DNA of 26,792 bases, from assembly GCA_021741925.1 (NCBI GenBank), contig JAIOWW010000003.1, positions 1 through 26,792 on the forward strand, written 5' to 3'. The notes under the pieces are model-generated. The model saw only the letters and a program-made list of their open reading frames with translations. It was not told where the DNA came from and ran no database searches. The position numbers and the translations under genes are program-made. Position 1 is the stretch's first letter; each line of letters begins with the position of its first letter. Positions 7,048 through 14,722 of this stretch are shown here, piece after piece. The stretch is from Pontimonas sp. (GTDB taxonomy: Bacteria; Actinomycetota; Actinomycetes; Actinomycetales; Microbacteriaceae).

Positions 7048-8025
7048 ATGACCACACTCACTGTCGTCGGGGTCGAAAATGACTCGCTCGTCTTAGTGTC
7101 CGAAGACGGCCAAAGATACTTTGTTCCCGTTAGCGACGCCCTACGGGATGCACTGCGCCAGAAACCTTCCTCGGACGGGGCGGCTCACCGGGTCAGCCCC
7201 AAAGACATCCAGGCCCACATTCGACGTGGCCTCACCGCGCAACAGGTTGCAGATTTGACGGGGGAAGACGTTTCCTACATCGAAAAGTTTGAAGGCGCTG
7301 TTATTGCGGAGCGAAACTTCATTGTTGACCAGGCGCTCGCTGTAGCGGTCACAACCAGAAGCGGTGACGAAATCACGTTTGGTACGTCAGTCCGGGAGCG
7401 CCTAGAAGAAATCGCTGCGGCGGAAGAAAACTGGAGTGCGTGGAAGGAAGAGTCGGGCTGGCTTGTCGAGCTAACTTTCCAGGAGGGTGACGTTGAGCAT
7501 GTCGCCCGTTGGTCCTTTAACCAGCGCAAACACCTGCTGGAACCTGTGAACGACGACGCCACGGTGCTCTCCCGTCACGAACCGATGCCCACCACCCTTA
7601 TTCCCAAGCTGAGCGCGGTGGCGGCAGCGGATCCCGAACCTGACCGTTTCGACTCCGAAATTTTTGAATCCTCAGATCTTGGCGAGACAGGCCCACTTCT
7701 CGAACCTGTGTCGTATGGACGCTCAGAAGACGACGGTCGAATGGCGGACACCGCAGACCTGTTAGAGGTTCTGCGACGCAAACGTGGCGAGCGGGAAGCC
7801 GCTCCTACTTCAGACGAAGATTCCAGAAGCGCCCACCCGGCAACAGGAGGGATCCATCTCGTTGACGATGACTCCGGTGACGCCTCTGTCACTCCCATCG
7901 GGGGACATGCGAGTTCCGAGGACGACGATGACCCTGAGCCAACACCTCCCAAGAAGAAGCGACCTGAGATGCCCAGCTGGGATGACATCGTGTTTGGAGC
8001 GCGAAGCGACGACGATCCCGCCTAG
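7048..8025 (+). CDS. sepH: Septation protein SepH (DUF3071)
   Basis: SepH is an actinobacterial cell-division protein that binds FtsZ and promotes its assembly. The 325-residue product has the N-terminal DUF3071 domain starting TVVGVENDSLVLVSEDGQRY, with a helix-turn-helix-like segment at about 50-85 (VSPKDIQAHIRRGLTAQQVA, then SYIEKFEGAVIAERNFIVDQA). A Trp-rich beta region (WSAWKEESGWLVELTFQEG, WSFNQRKHLLEP) follows to about 170. The rest is a long acidic, disordered tail ending in a conserved C-terminal peptide with PEMPSWDDIVFG (about 308-319), the usual end of the family. ATG at 7048 has AAGGA upstream. Its stop overlaps the convergent phosphatase stop in CTAG. In actinobacteria sepH lies near dut/DUF3093/DUF4193, as here. 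Confidence 0.93.
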   Translation: MTTLTVVGVENDSLVLVSEDGQRYFVPVSDALRDALRQKPSSDGAAHRVSPKDIQAHIRRGLTAQQVADLTGEDVSYIEKFEGAVIAERNFIVDQALAVAVTTRSGDEITFGTSVRERLEEIAAAEENWSAWKEESGWLVELTFQEGDVEHVARWSFNQRKHLLEPVNDDATVLSRHEPMPTTLIPKLSAVAAADPEPDRFDSEIFESSDLGETGPLLEPVSYGRSEDDGRMADTADLLEVLRRKRGEREAAPTSDEDSRSAHPATGGIHLVDDDSGDASVTPIGGHASSEDDDDPEPTPPKKKRPEMPSWDDIVFGARSDDDPA

Positions 8026-9149
8026 AGCCACGCCCCCAGCGGGATGACCGGAATTTCCCGTTCAGTGGCTGTAACCGAGCCATGTTGGCCCACCATGCGC
8101 ATAGATTGCACCGACGCCAACTCCGAGCGATAAAACGCTCTGTCCGTCAGTGCCATCACCAGCACATCACCAATGCGAGGAACAACCTCAGGGGACACCG
8201 GACCGAAGAGCCCCTGCTCAAGTGCTTGAGTTCGGGTCACCACCAGGGCGTCGTCACCGAGGGATTCCCGCCACCGTGTCGCAACATCCTCCGTCGCGTC
8301 TGGAGTGTCCACGTAGAGCTGGGCGACGCGTGGCTCGCCACCCCACGCTTTCACGGAATGCAGGAGGGCAGAGTTCTCGGTCACCATAAGTTTGCGCTCA
8401 TCGGGCACATCCACCATTCCGTGATCAGCAGTGACGACGACACCCTCATCGGAACCAAGAATTGAGTCGAGCTTTCGAAGTTCCTGATCGAGGTCTTCCA
8501 GTCGACGAATCCACGCGTCAGAACCCACCCCGGAGGAATGCGCCGTCCGATCTAAGGCCGGCCAGTAGAGGTAAGCCACAGCGCGATCATTCTCATCAAA
8601 AAAATTTCGAAGGTGGGCGAACTGTTCGTCCAACGAATCAGTGCCCACGAACGTGGCACCTCGCCACACCGCATGAGTGAAGCCGGTGCCGGCAAAGCGA
8701 CGCTCCCCCATAGAGAGAGAGGGGACACCGGCGGCCTGCGCCTTCTCGAAAATCGTCTCGCAGCGTTGCCAGCGCGCGGGGTCCACATGGGGCTCCCAAT
8801 CCTTCAGGTGGTTGATCAGCACTCTCGAAGAAGGGTCCCGGACCGTATAGCCCACGATCCCATGCTCCCCTGGAGCCTGGCCAGTGGTGAGAGATGCGAG
8901 GGCAGAGGCAGTCGTAGAGGGAAAACCCGAATCACCGACGATGGATCGCTGTCGCCATTTCTCAGTCAACCATCGAGCATGTCCTCGACGGTCCTCTAGG
9001 TTGTGGGCTCCCAAGCCATCCACCAGCACGACAGCAGCTTTGGCTGTCGGGGTGAGGGATAGCGGGTTGTCCTCACCCTGCATCGCACTCCAACAACTGG
9101 AGAGGACATCGGCAAGCCTTACGGTTGCGACACTCCCGGGCAGTACCAT
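8022..9149 (-). CDS. Alkaline phosphatase superfamily / nucleotide pyrophosphatase-like protein
   Basis: A 375-residue member of the alkaline phosphatase superfamily, closest by eye to nucleotide pyrophosphatase/phosphodiesterases. Metal and catalytic features are present: AVVLVDGLGAHN with Asp44, the nucleophile segment FPSTTASALASLTTGQ with Thr79/Thr80, EHGIVGY, YWPALDRTAH (metal Asp and His), and VVTADHGMVDVP (Asp-His). There is no signal peptide or membrane span, so it is probably cytosolic; the substrate cannot be inferred. The ATG at 9149 is preferred because TAGGAT lies seven bases upstream; an ATG at 9158 would add three residues. Longer in-frame extensions would overlap parC and lack similarity. 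It starts 12 bases from the divergent parC start and ends in the CTAG shared with sepH. Confidence 0.88.
   Translation of the reverse strand: MVLPGSVATVRLADVLSSCWSAMQGEDNPLSLTPTAKAAVVLVDGLGAHNLEDRRGHARWLTEKWRQRSIVGDSGFPSTTASALASLTTGQAPGEHGIVGYTVRDPSSRVLINHLKDWEPHVDPARWQRCETIFEKAQAAGVPSLSMGERRFAGTGFTHAVWRGATFVGTDSLDEQFAHLRNFFDENDRAVAYLYWPALDRTAHSSGVGSDAWIRRLEDLDQELRKLDSILGSDEGVVVTADHGMVDVPDERKLMVTENSALLHSVKAWGGEPRVAQLYVDTPDATEDVATRWRESLGDDALVVTRTQALEQGLFGPVSPEVVPRIGDVLVMALTDRAFYRSELASVQSMRMVGQHGSVTATEREIPVIPLGAWL
9144..9149 (+). promoter_or_regulatory. Candidate -10 box for parC
   Basis: TACCAT lies 12 bases before the parC ATG, giving a leader of about five or six bases. It sits over the start codon of the divergent phosphatase gene. 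TTGCGA at 9125-9130 is too close to be a good -35 box. Confidence 0.3.
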
Positions 9150-9164
9150 AGGCGCCATCCTATG
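9147..9164. repeat. Inverted repeat containing two divergent start codons
   Basis: CATAGG-CGCCAT-CCTATG has perfect six-base arms. The left arm contains the phosphatase start codon read on the minus strand and the right arm the parC start codon, so both genes begin CCTATG. Only 12 bases separate the two starts. Confidence 0.55.
9157..9162 (-). promoter_or_regulatory. -10 box of leaderless phosphatase promoter
   Basis: TAGGAT on the minus strand is followed by seven bases (GGCGCCT) and the ATG at 9149. It overlaps the first base of parC, and TTGTCA (9176-9181) inside parC could contribute upstream although the spacing is only 13. Confidence 0.35.
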
Positions 9165-11600
9165 ACTGCGCTCACTGACAAGACTTCTGCGTCCCAGCCC
9201 TCCGAACGAATTGTTGACGTCGAACTCACCGACGAAATGGAGGGATCGTTCCTCGAGTACGCCTACTCGGTTATCTACTCGCGGGCCTTGCCCGATGCCA
9301 GGGACGGCTTGAAGCCTGTCCAACGCCGGATCATTTACCAGATGTCCCAGATGGGTCTCTCTCCTGAGAAAGGTCACGTCAAATCCGCCCGCGTTGTCGG
9401 CGATGTGATGGGCAAACTGCACCCGCACGGCGATAGCGCGATTTACGATGCCCTCGTTCGCCTCGCTCAATCGTTCAGCATGCGTGTCCCCATGGTGGAT
9501 GGACACGGGAACTTTGGATCACTTGATGACGGCCCTGCAGCCGCCAGATACACCGAAGCGCGGCTCCGACCAGAGGCCATGGCCATGGTTCGCGACCTCG
9601 GCGAGGATGTGGTGGATTTTGTCCCCAACTACGACAACCAGCTCCTACAACCGAGTGTGCTTCCCTCCGCCTTCCCCAACCTCCTCGTCAACGGAGCGAG
9701 CGGTATTGCGGTCGGTATGGCCACCAACATGGCCCCACACAATATGGGCGAAGTCATCGACGCCGCCTGTTACCTGATCGACAACCCTGACGCCTCTTTG
9801 GACGATTTGATGGGGTTTGTGCCAGGCCCTGATTTGCCCTCCGGCGGAACCATCGTCGGTCTCGACGGTATTCGCGAAGCATACGAAACCGGCAAAGGAA
9901 GCTTCAAGACCCGCGCCACGGTCAGCATCGAAAGCGTGGGTCCACGCAAGACGGGCCTCGTCGTCACGGAGCTCCCCTATCTGGTTGGCCCTGAACGCGT
10001 CATCGAGAAAATCAAGGATGCGGTCAACGCAAAGAAGCTTGTCGGCATTAGCGATGTCACGGACCTCACCGATCGTCACCACGGTTTGCGCCTTGTTATC
10101 GGCGTAAAGAGTGGTTTTGATCCCGCGGTTCTTCTCCAGGAGCTCTACCGACTGACACCACTCGAGGAGAGTTTCTCGATCAATTCGGTGGCCTTAGTCG
10201 AAGGTCAACCTCACACCTTGGGTCTGCGCGAACTCCTCCAGGTGTATGTCGATCACCGTGTTCAGGTTGTCACGAGGCGCTCAGTCCACCGCCTCGCACA
10301 ACGACGGGCTCGGCTGCATCTCGTGGAGGGTCTTCTCGTTGCCATCGTCGACATCGATGAAGTTATTCAGGTCATACGCGCTTCTGACGATTCGAAAACA
10401 GCTGGGCTACGACTGCAGGAAGTCTTTGACCTCTCCGATGAGCAAACCGAGTACATTCTTGAGCTGCGCTTACGACGCCTCACCAAGTTTTCCCGTATCG
10501 AGCTCGAAACTGAACGCGACGAACTGGTGGCGGAAATCTCGTCGCTTGAAACCCTTCTGGCTGATCCCGCTCTGATCCGCTCACAGGTCAAGGTGGAGCT
10601 CAACGAAACGCGGGACGCTTACGACACCCCTCGGCGGACTATTCTCTCGGGGGCCACCCCGAGTGCTCCACGGGCCGCGCAGGCCCCAGAGAACCTCGAA
10701 ATCATGGACAGCCCGTGTCAGGTGCTGGTGTCCGCCTCGGGACTGGCGGGGCGCCGCGAAATCTTGGAAGATGACTCACCCCCCGCGAAGCGCTCTCCCC
10801 ACGATGCATTGCTCGCAACCGTGTCAACACGCGTTCGTGGCTCCTTAGGTGCCATCACCAGCGCGGGAGTTCTCCACACCTTCACACCGATGGACCTACC
10901 CGTCCTCGATGCGCGAACTCCGAAACTTTCCGGCGGAACAGCGCTCAGGACTTATCTCGGTCTGAGTGCTGCGGATGGAGCAATTCTCGCCGTGGTCAAT
11001 CTCGATGAGGGTCCCACTATCGCCCTGGGAACCCAGCGGGGAATAGTCAAACGCGTCAGCCTTGCTGACCTGCCTGAGCGCCCTCAGCACAGCCTGATCT
11101 CCCTAAAAGACGGAGACTCCCTAGCGGGCGCAGCCATAGCGTCAGATGACCACCACGTAGTCTGGGTCACCTCCGCCGGAGCGCTGCTGAACTTCCCTGC
11201 CAGCCTGGTTAGACCTCAAGGACTCGGAGCCTCAGGGATGCAGGGAATAACGCTAGGTGAGGATCACATCGTGGTCACGATGAATGCAGTGGAACGAGAG
11301 CGTGCTGTCGTCATCACGCTCTCCGGGTCAACCGAGGTTCTTCCCGGAACCGAATCGGCGCGGGCGAAGCGCACGCCTCTGACCGAGTTCCCGGTGAAAG
11401 GCCGTGCAACATCGGGGGTGAGAGCGCACGCTTTCCTGAAGGGTGAGGACATTTTGGTCGCCGCTTTTGTGGGCTATCAACCCCTAGCGCTGGGCCCTCG
11501 TGGCCAAGCTGTTGCTCTTCCCGAAGAGAATTCCAAGCGAGACGCCTCCGGGACGCTCATCGAGGGATCGGTGAGTTCACTCGGCGAGCAACGAAGCTAA
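9162..11600 (+). CDS. parC: DNA topoisomerase IV subunit A
   Basis: The cleavage-rejoining subunit of topoisomerase IV, which forms a C2E2 tetramer with the ParE encoded just downstream and unlinks daughter chromosomes. The 812-residue product has the winged-helix/tower core with SRALPDARDGLKPVQRRI (40-57), the quinolone-region motif HPHGDSAIYDALVRLAQ (88-103) with Ser92 and Asp96, and the catalytic Tyr130 in AARYTEARL. The C-terminal part (about 530-812) is a beta-pinwheel with VLHTFTP and GIVKRVSL repeats. The GyrA box (QRRGGKG) is absent, supporting ParC over GyrA. Start at 9162 gives a normal-length N-terminus. The gene converges on parE with a four-base stop overlap. Ser and an acidic residue at the drug-contact positions suggest no classic quinolone-resistance change. 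Confidence 0.95.
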   Translation: MTALTDKTSASQPSERIVDVELTDEMEGSFLEYAYSVIYSRALPDARDGLKPVQRRIIYQMSQMGLSPEKGHVKSARVVGDVMGKLHPHGDSAIYDALVRLAQSFSMRVPMVDGHGNFGSLDDGPAAARYTEARLRPEAMAMVRDLGEDVVDFVPNYDNQLLQPSVLPSAFPNLLVNGASGIAVGMATNMAPHNMGEVIDAACYLIDNPDASLDDLMGFVPGPDLPSGGTIVGLDGIREAYETGKGSFKTRATVSIESVGPRKTGLVVTELPYLVGPERVIEKIKDAVNAKKLVGISDVTDLTDRHHGLRLVIGVKSGFDPAVLLQELYRLTPLEESFSINSVALVEGQPHTLGLRELLQVYVDHRVQVVTRRSVHRLAQRRARLHLVEGLLVAIVDIDEVIQVIRASDDSKTAGLRLQEVFDLSDEQTEYILELRLRRLTKFSRIELETERDELVAEISSLETLLADPALIRSQVKVELNETRDAYDTPRRTILSGATPSAPRAAQAPENLEIMDSPCQVLVSASGLAGRREILEDDSPPAKRSPHDALLATVSTRVRGSLGAITSAGVLHTFTPMDLPVLDARTPKLSGGTALRTYLGLSAADGAILAVVNLDEGPTIALGTQRGIVKRVSLADLPERPQHSLISLKDGDSLAGAAIASDDHHVVWVTSAGALLNFPASLVRPQGLGASGMQGITLGEDHIVVTMNAVERERAVVITLSGSTEVLPGTESARAKRTPLTEFPVKGRATSGVRAHAFLKGEDILVAAFVGYQPLALGPRGQAVALPEENSKRDASGTLIEGSVSSLGEQRS

Positions 11601-13678
11601 GCGTCGATTCGCCCCGAGGCAAGGCCGGGTCCTTGGACAATGAAGTCTCGCCTGGGCGCCACGTCGTTACCCATCAGGAGTTCAAAGACACGCGAAGCGT
11701 TCTCTGCGTCAGACACGCGCACCCGACGCAACATTCGGTTGTCTCGGTTCATGGTTGTTTCTGCCAGCTGGTCGGCGTCCATCTCGCCTAAACCTTTGTA
11801 ACGCTGAATGGGCTCCTGATAGGTCTTGCCCTGTTTCTGCAGATCTGCCAAGAGATTTCTCAACTCATCTTCCGAATAGGTGTAAATAATCTCCTTCGGA
11901 GCTTTCCCGCGGCCATTGACGACAACCCGGTGTAGTGGGGGCACGGCGGCATACACTCGCCCTTCCTCGACCAGGGGTCTCATATAGCGGAAGAACAGTG
12001 TCAGCAGGAGGGTGCGAATATGGGCGCCATCAACATCTGCGTCCGACATGATGATGATTTTCCCGTAGCGGGCTTGGGACACGTCGAACGGCCTTCCAGA
12101 CCCAGCCCCAATCACCTGAATAATCGCAGCGCACTCTTGGTTATCGAGCATGTCCTGGACCGAAGCCTTCTGCGTGTTCAAGATTTTCCCTCGAATCGGC
12201 AGGAGTGCCTGATGCTCAGAATCGCGAGCCAGCTTCGCCGTGCCCAGTGCAGAGTCACCCTCCACGATGAACAGCTCGCTCCCCTCGGTTTCCTTGCTTC
12301 GGCAATCGACCAGCTTGGTCGGGAGAGTAGATGACTCGAGCGCATTCTTGCGCCTCTGAGTTTCTTTCAGCGCGCGAGCGGAGACACGCGTCTTCATCTC
12401 GGCGACGATCTTTTCCTGCAACAACGCAGCAAAGGCTTTGTCCTCGCGCTTACTCGAGCTGAGTTTCTGGCTGAGTCCTTCCGAGACGACCTGAGACACG
12501 ATGGCCTTGATACCCGGAGTTCCCAGTACCTCTTTTGTTTGACCCTCGAACTGGGGTTCCGGCACCCTCACCGCAATAATCGCGGTGAGGCCAGCCAAAA
12601 TGTCGTCTTTTTCGACTTTGTCTTTTCCTACTTTGAGCTTTCTGGCGTTCTTCTCAATCTCAGCGCGAATCGTCTTCACCAACGCAAGATCAAAACCTTG
12701 CTGGTGGGTCCCTCCTTTGGGAGTTTGGATGATGTTCACAAAGCTCTTCTGCACTGTGTCGTACCCGGTTCCCCACTGCACAACGACGTCAACTGCGGCA
12801 GTGCGCACGACATCGCGCGACTCTAACTTTCCGGTGTCATCCAATACCGGAACGGTCTCTTCAAATTGACCTTCACCATGGAAATGCCAGGGACCAACAA
12901 CGGGTTGATCGGGAGCCAGGAACTCCACAAAGTCTGCTAAACCCCCGGCAGCCGAGAATGTTGTCCGAACGCGTTCCCCTGAACTGTCATCGTCAACATG
13001 AATCGACAACCCGGGAACCAGAAACGCTGTTTGGCGTGCCCGTTCGGTCAGCTCAGCGGGCGTGAACGCTGCGCCCTTGCCAAAAATTTGAGGGTCCGGC
13101 CAAAAGCGCACTCTAGTGCCGGTGAATCCCTTTTTCACACTCCCCAGGATGCTGAGTTCGCTCCCTTCCACGAAAGGCTCAAAGGGTGACCGTGGGGAAG
13201 GGCCTTCTGTCGTGTCATGGAATACCCCTGGCTCACCGCGGTGAAAGGACATCGCCCACGTTTTGCCATCACGATCAACCTGAACATCAAGTCGTTCCGC
13301 GAGGGCATTGACGACGGAGGCCCCCACGCCGTGGAGTCCTCCCGAGGCGGCGTAAGAACCCGCGCCAAATTTCCCCCCCGCGTGCAACTTCGTGAAAACA
13401 AGCTCCACACCCGTCAGGCCCGTGCGGGGTTCTATATCGACAGGGACTCCACGGCCCTGATCTCCCACTTGAACACTGCCATCGCCGTGAATCTCCACCG
13501 TGATGTCTGAACCGTGTCCGCCGACAGACTCATCGACAGAGTTATCAATAAGCTCCCACAGGCAGTGCATGAGGCCCCGGGAATCGGTAGACCCGATATA
13601 CATTCCAGGGCGTTTACGGACCGCCTCGAGCCCCTCCAAAACAGTCAAATGCCTGGCGGAATAATCAGGTGAGGCCAC
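11597..13678 (-). CDS. parE: DNA topoisomerase IV subunit B
   Basis: The ATPase subunit of topoisomerase IV (693 residues from the GTG at 13678). In order it has the GHKL ATPase domain (GMYIGSTDSRGLMHCLWELI at about 25-44, NSVDE, GDQGRGVPVD, GGLHGVGASVVNAL), the transducer domain with QTPKGGTHQQGF, and the TOPRIM domain with LFIVEGDSALGTAK, LPIRGKILNTQKA and the metal motif MSDADVDGAHIRTLL, closing with QRYKGLGEMDADQLAETTMN. The GTG start follows an AAGGAAAGAGAG purine run and gives the family N-terminus; an ATG 16 codons upstream lacks similarity. It converges with parC, overlapping by four bases, and is divergent from DUF7455. A TAGGCT box at 13710-13715 may be its promoter. Confidence 0.95.
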   Translation of the reverse strand: MASPDYSARHLTVLEGLEAVRKRPGMYIGSTDSRGLMHCLWELIDNSVDESVGGHGSDITVEIHGDGSVQVGDQGRGVPVDIEPRTGLTGVELVFTKLHAGGKFGAGSYAASGGLHGVGASVVNALAERLDVQVDRDGKTWAMSFHRGEPGVFHDTTEGPSPRSPFEPFVEGSELSILGSVKKGFTGTRVRFWPDPQIFGKGAAFTPAELTERARQTAFLVPGLSIHVDDDSSGERVRTTFSAAGGLADFVEFLAPDQPVVGPWHFHGEGQFEETVPVLDDTGKLESRDVVRTAAVDVVVQWGTGYDTVQKSFVNIIQTPKGGTHQQGFDLALVKTIRAEIEKNARKLKVGKDKVEKDDILAGLTAIIAVRVPEPQFEGQTKEVLGTPGIKAIVSQVVSEGLSQKLSSSKREDKAFAALLQEKIVAEMKTRVSARALKETQRRKNALESSTLPTKLVDCRSKETEGSELFIVEGDSALGTAKLARDSEHQALLPIRGKILNTQKASVQDMLDNQECAAIIQVIGAGSGRPFDVSQARYGKIIIMSDADVDGAHIRTLLLTLFFRYMRPLVEEGRVYAAVPPLHRVVVNGRGKAPKEIIYTYSEDELRNLLADLQKQGKTYQEPIQRYKGLGEMDADQLAETTMNRDNRMLRRVRVSDAENASRVFELLMGNDVAPRRDFIVQGPGLASGRIDA

Positions 13679-13709
13679 GGTCTCTCTTTCCTTGCAAACC
13701 AACGTCCCG

Positions 13710-13715
13710 AGCCTA
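13710..13715 (-). promoter_or_regulatory. Candidate -10 box for parE
   Basis: TAGGCT on the minus strand lies 31 bases before the GTG start, leaving a short leader with the AAGGAAAG ribosome-binding site. No -35 box is evident. Confidence 0.3.
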
Positions 13716-13854
13716 TTGCTGACCACCCCGCGAGACTCCTAGCACCGCCGATAACTCTCAATACGCGGTCGGCGAAACTGGGAGAGTCTGGCAGGGGAAT
13801 AACAAGTTGGCATGGTGGAATAGTGCAACAGACCCACGACCTCGAGGAGACGGA

Positions 13855-14088
13855 ATGTCCTACGCAGCACCTGAAACCACCGAAGCACCCCTCGAGACCT
13901 CCACAGCGCTAGGCGCAATGGACTTCTGCGACAGCTGTGGAGCCCAGGCCTATGTGCGCGTAACGCTCGCACATGGCGAGCTTCTGTTCTGCGGTCACCA
14001 TGCCGCCAAGCACCGCGAGTCCCTCGGCGACAAGGTGGTCGGATGGCACGACGAGACAGACCGCCTACGGGATGACCGCGCCAGCTAG
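13855..14088 (+). CDS. DUF7455 small zinc-binding protein
   Basis: A 77-residue protein matching the actinobacterial DUF7455 family, function unknown. Residues 25-28 form CDSC (FCDSCGAQAYVRV) and 46-53 give FCGHHAAKH, a CxxC...CxHH pattern typical of a small zinc site. The N-terminal 20 residues are a Thr/Glu/Pro-rich disordered tail. GAGGAGAC lies about 5-10 bases before the ATG, a good ribosome-binding site that decides this start. Its last 17 bases overlap the start of the reduced alanine-racemase homologue, so the two are translationally coupled. In other actinobacteria this family is found near sigma-factor and parE genes, as here. I infer nothing more specific than metal binding. Confidence 0.85.
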   Translation: MSYAAPETTEAPLETSTALGAMDFCDSCGAQAYVRVTLAHGELLFCGHHAAKHRESLGDKVVGWHDETDRLRDDRAS

Positions 14089-14722
14089 TCTGAGCGCCCC
14101 ACTGCGACGAGCACTGCTCTCCCAGGAGGCACTCGTTGACGCGTTTGCCGATCTGAATTCACGCGGACTCGTCCCGGACCTGCGTTGCAATGCCTACGGA
14201 CTGGGTATTGACCATGTCAGTGCATTGGCTCGAGACGCTGGCGCCACCCACGCGGTGCTCTCCATCGCTGACTGCGATGCTTCAGTTCTTCCCCCCTCCT
14301 CCCCAGACAAACCGGGCTCCGCGGTCTGGTTGGAGGGTTCGCGACCAGTCGTGACGCTAGAAGGCGACGTAGTGTCGCTGAAGCGGGTCCCTGCCGGGAC
14401 GCCCGTGTCGTATGGCTACCAGTATCGAACACCCTCCGAGACCACACTGGCTCTCGTGAGTGTGGGATTTGCCGATGGCGTCCCGCGAAGCGCATCCATG
14501 AAGGGACAAGTGTCACTGGGGGGTACTCGCCACCTGATTGCGGGTCGAATCGCCATGGATCAAATGGTTGTCGATATCGGAGACGCACCTGCCGAGCTGG
14601 GTGATGTGGTGACCATCTGGGGTAGCGATCCCACCGTAGCCCAGTGGTCACAGTGGTCCTCACGGCCGGTATCGCTTCTTATCGCCCAGCTAGCACCTCG
14701 AGTGGTGAAAATATGGAACTAA
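14072..14722 (+). CDS. Reduced alanine-racemase homologue with C-terminal domain only
   Basis: A 216-residue protein that aligns to both ends of alanine racemase but lacks most of the PLP barrel. Residues 12-65 resemble the first strand-helix of the barrel, with LRCNAYGLG (37-45) in place of VKANAYGHG, so the PLP lysine is Arg38. About 150 barrel residues are then missing, and from about 100 onward it follows the C-terminal beta domain: RVPAGTPVSYGYQY (105-118), VGFADGVPR (131-139, Phe133 where the catalytic Tyr of VGYADG should be), and AGRIAMDQMVVDIGD (157-171, keeping MDQ). ATG at 14072 overlaps the DUF7455 end by 17 bases; its own end overlaps the next alr homologue by 10 bases. It cannot be a racemase alone. 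It may be a partner of the next gene product or a decaying copy; the clean frame and tight coupling favour a functional protein. Confidence 0.8.
   Translation: MTAPASLSAPLRRALLSQEALVDAFADLNSRGLVPDLRCNAYGLGIDHVSALARDAGATHAVLSIADCDASVLPPSSPDKPGSAVWLEGSRPVVTLEGDVVSLKRVPAGTPVSYGYQYRTPSETTLALVSVGFADGVPRSASMKGQVSLGGTRHLIAGRIAMDQMVVDIGDAPAELGDVVTIWGSDPTVAQWSQWSSRPVSLLIAQLAPRVVKIWN

Noticed and set aside
9150..9506. 119-residue N-terminal extension of the phosphatase
   Set aside because: It would overlap the first 345 bases of parC and carries no phosphatase-like sequence; a promoter-like box and family similarity support a start at 9149.
13739..13972. 77-codon minus-strand frame near the DUF7455 start
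   Set aside because: Overlaps the parE/DUF7455 promoter region, has an odd composition and no family match.
14072..14722. Calling the reduced alanine-racemase gene a pseudogene
   Set aside because: No internal stop or frameshift, both ends overlap coding neighbours, the MDQ and VSYG motifs persist, and similar C-terminal-domain-only proteins are annotated in relatives as far as I recall. Decay cannot be excluded without comparison.
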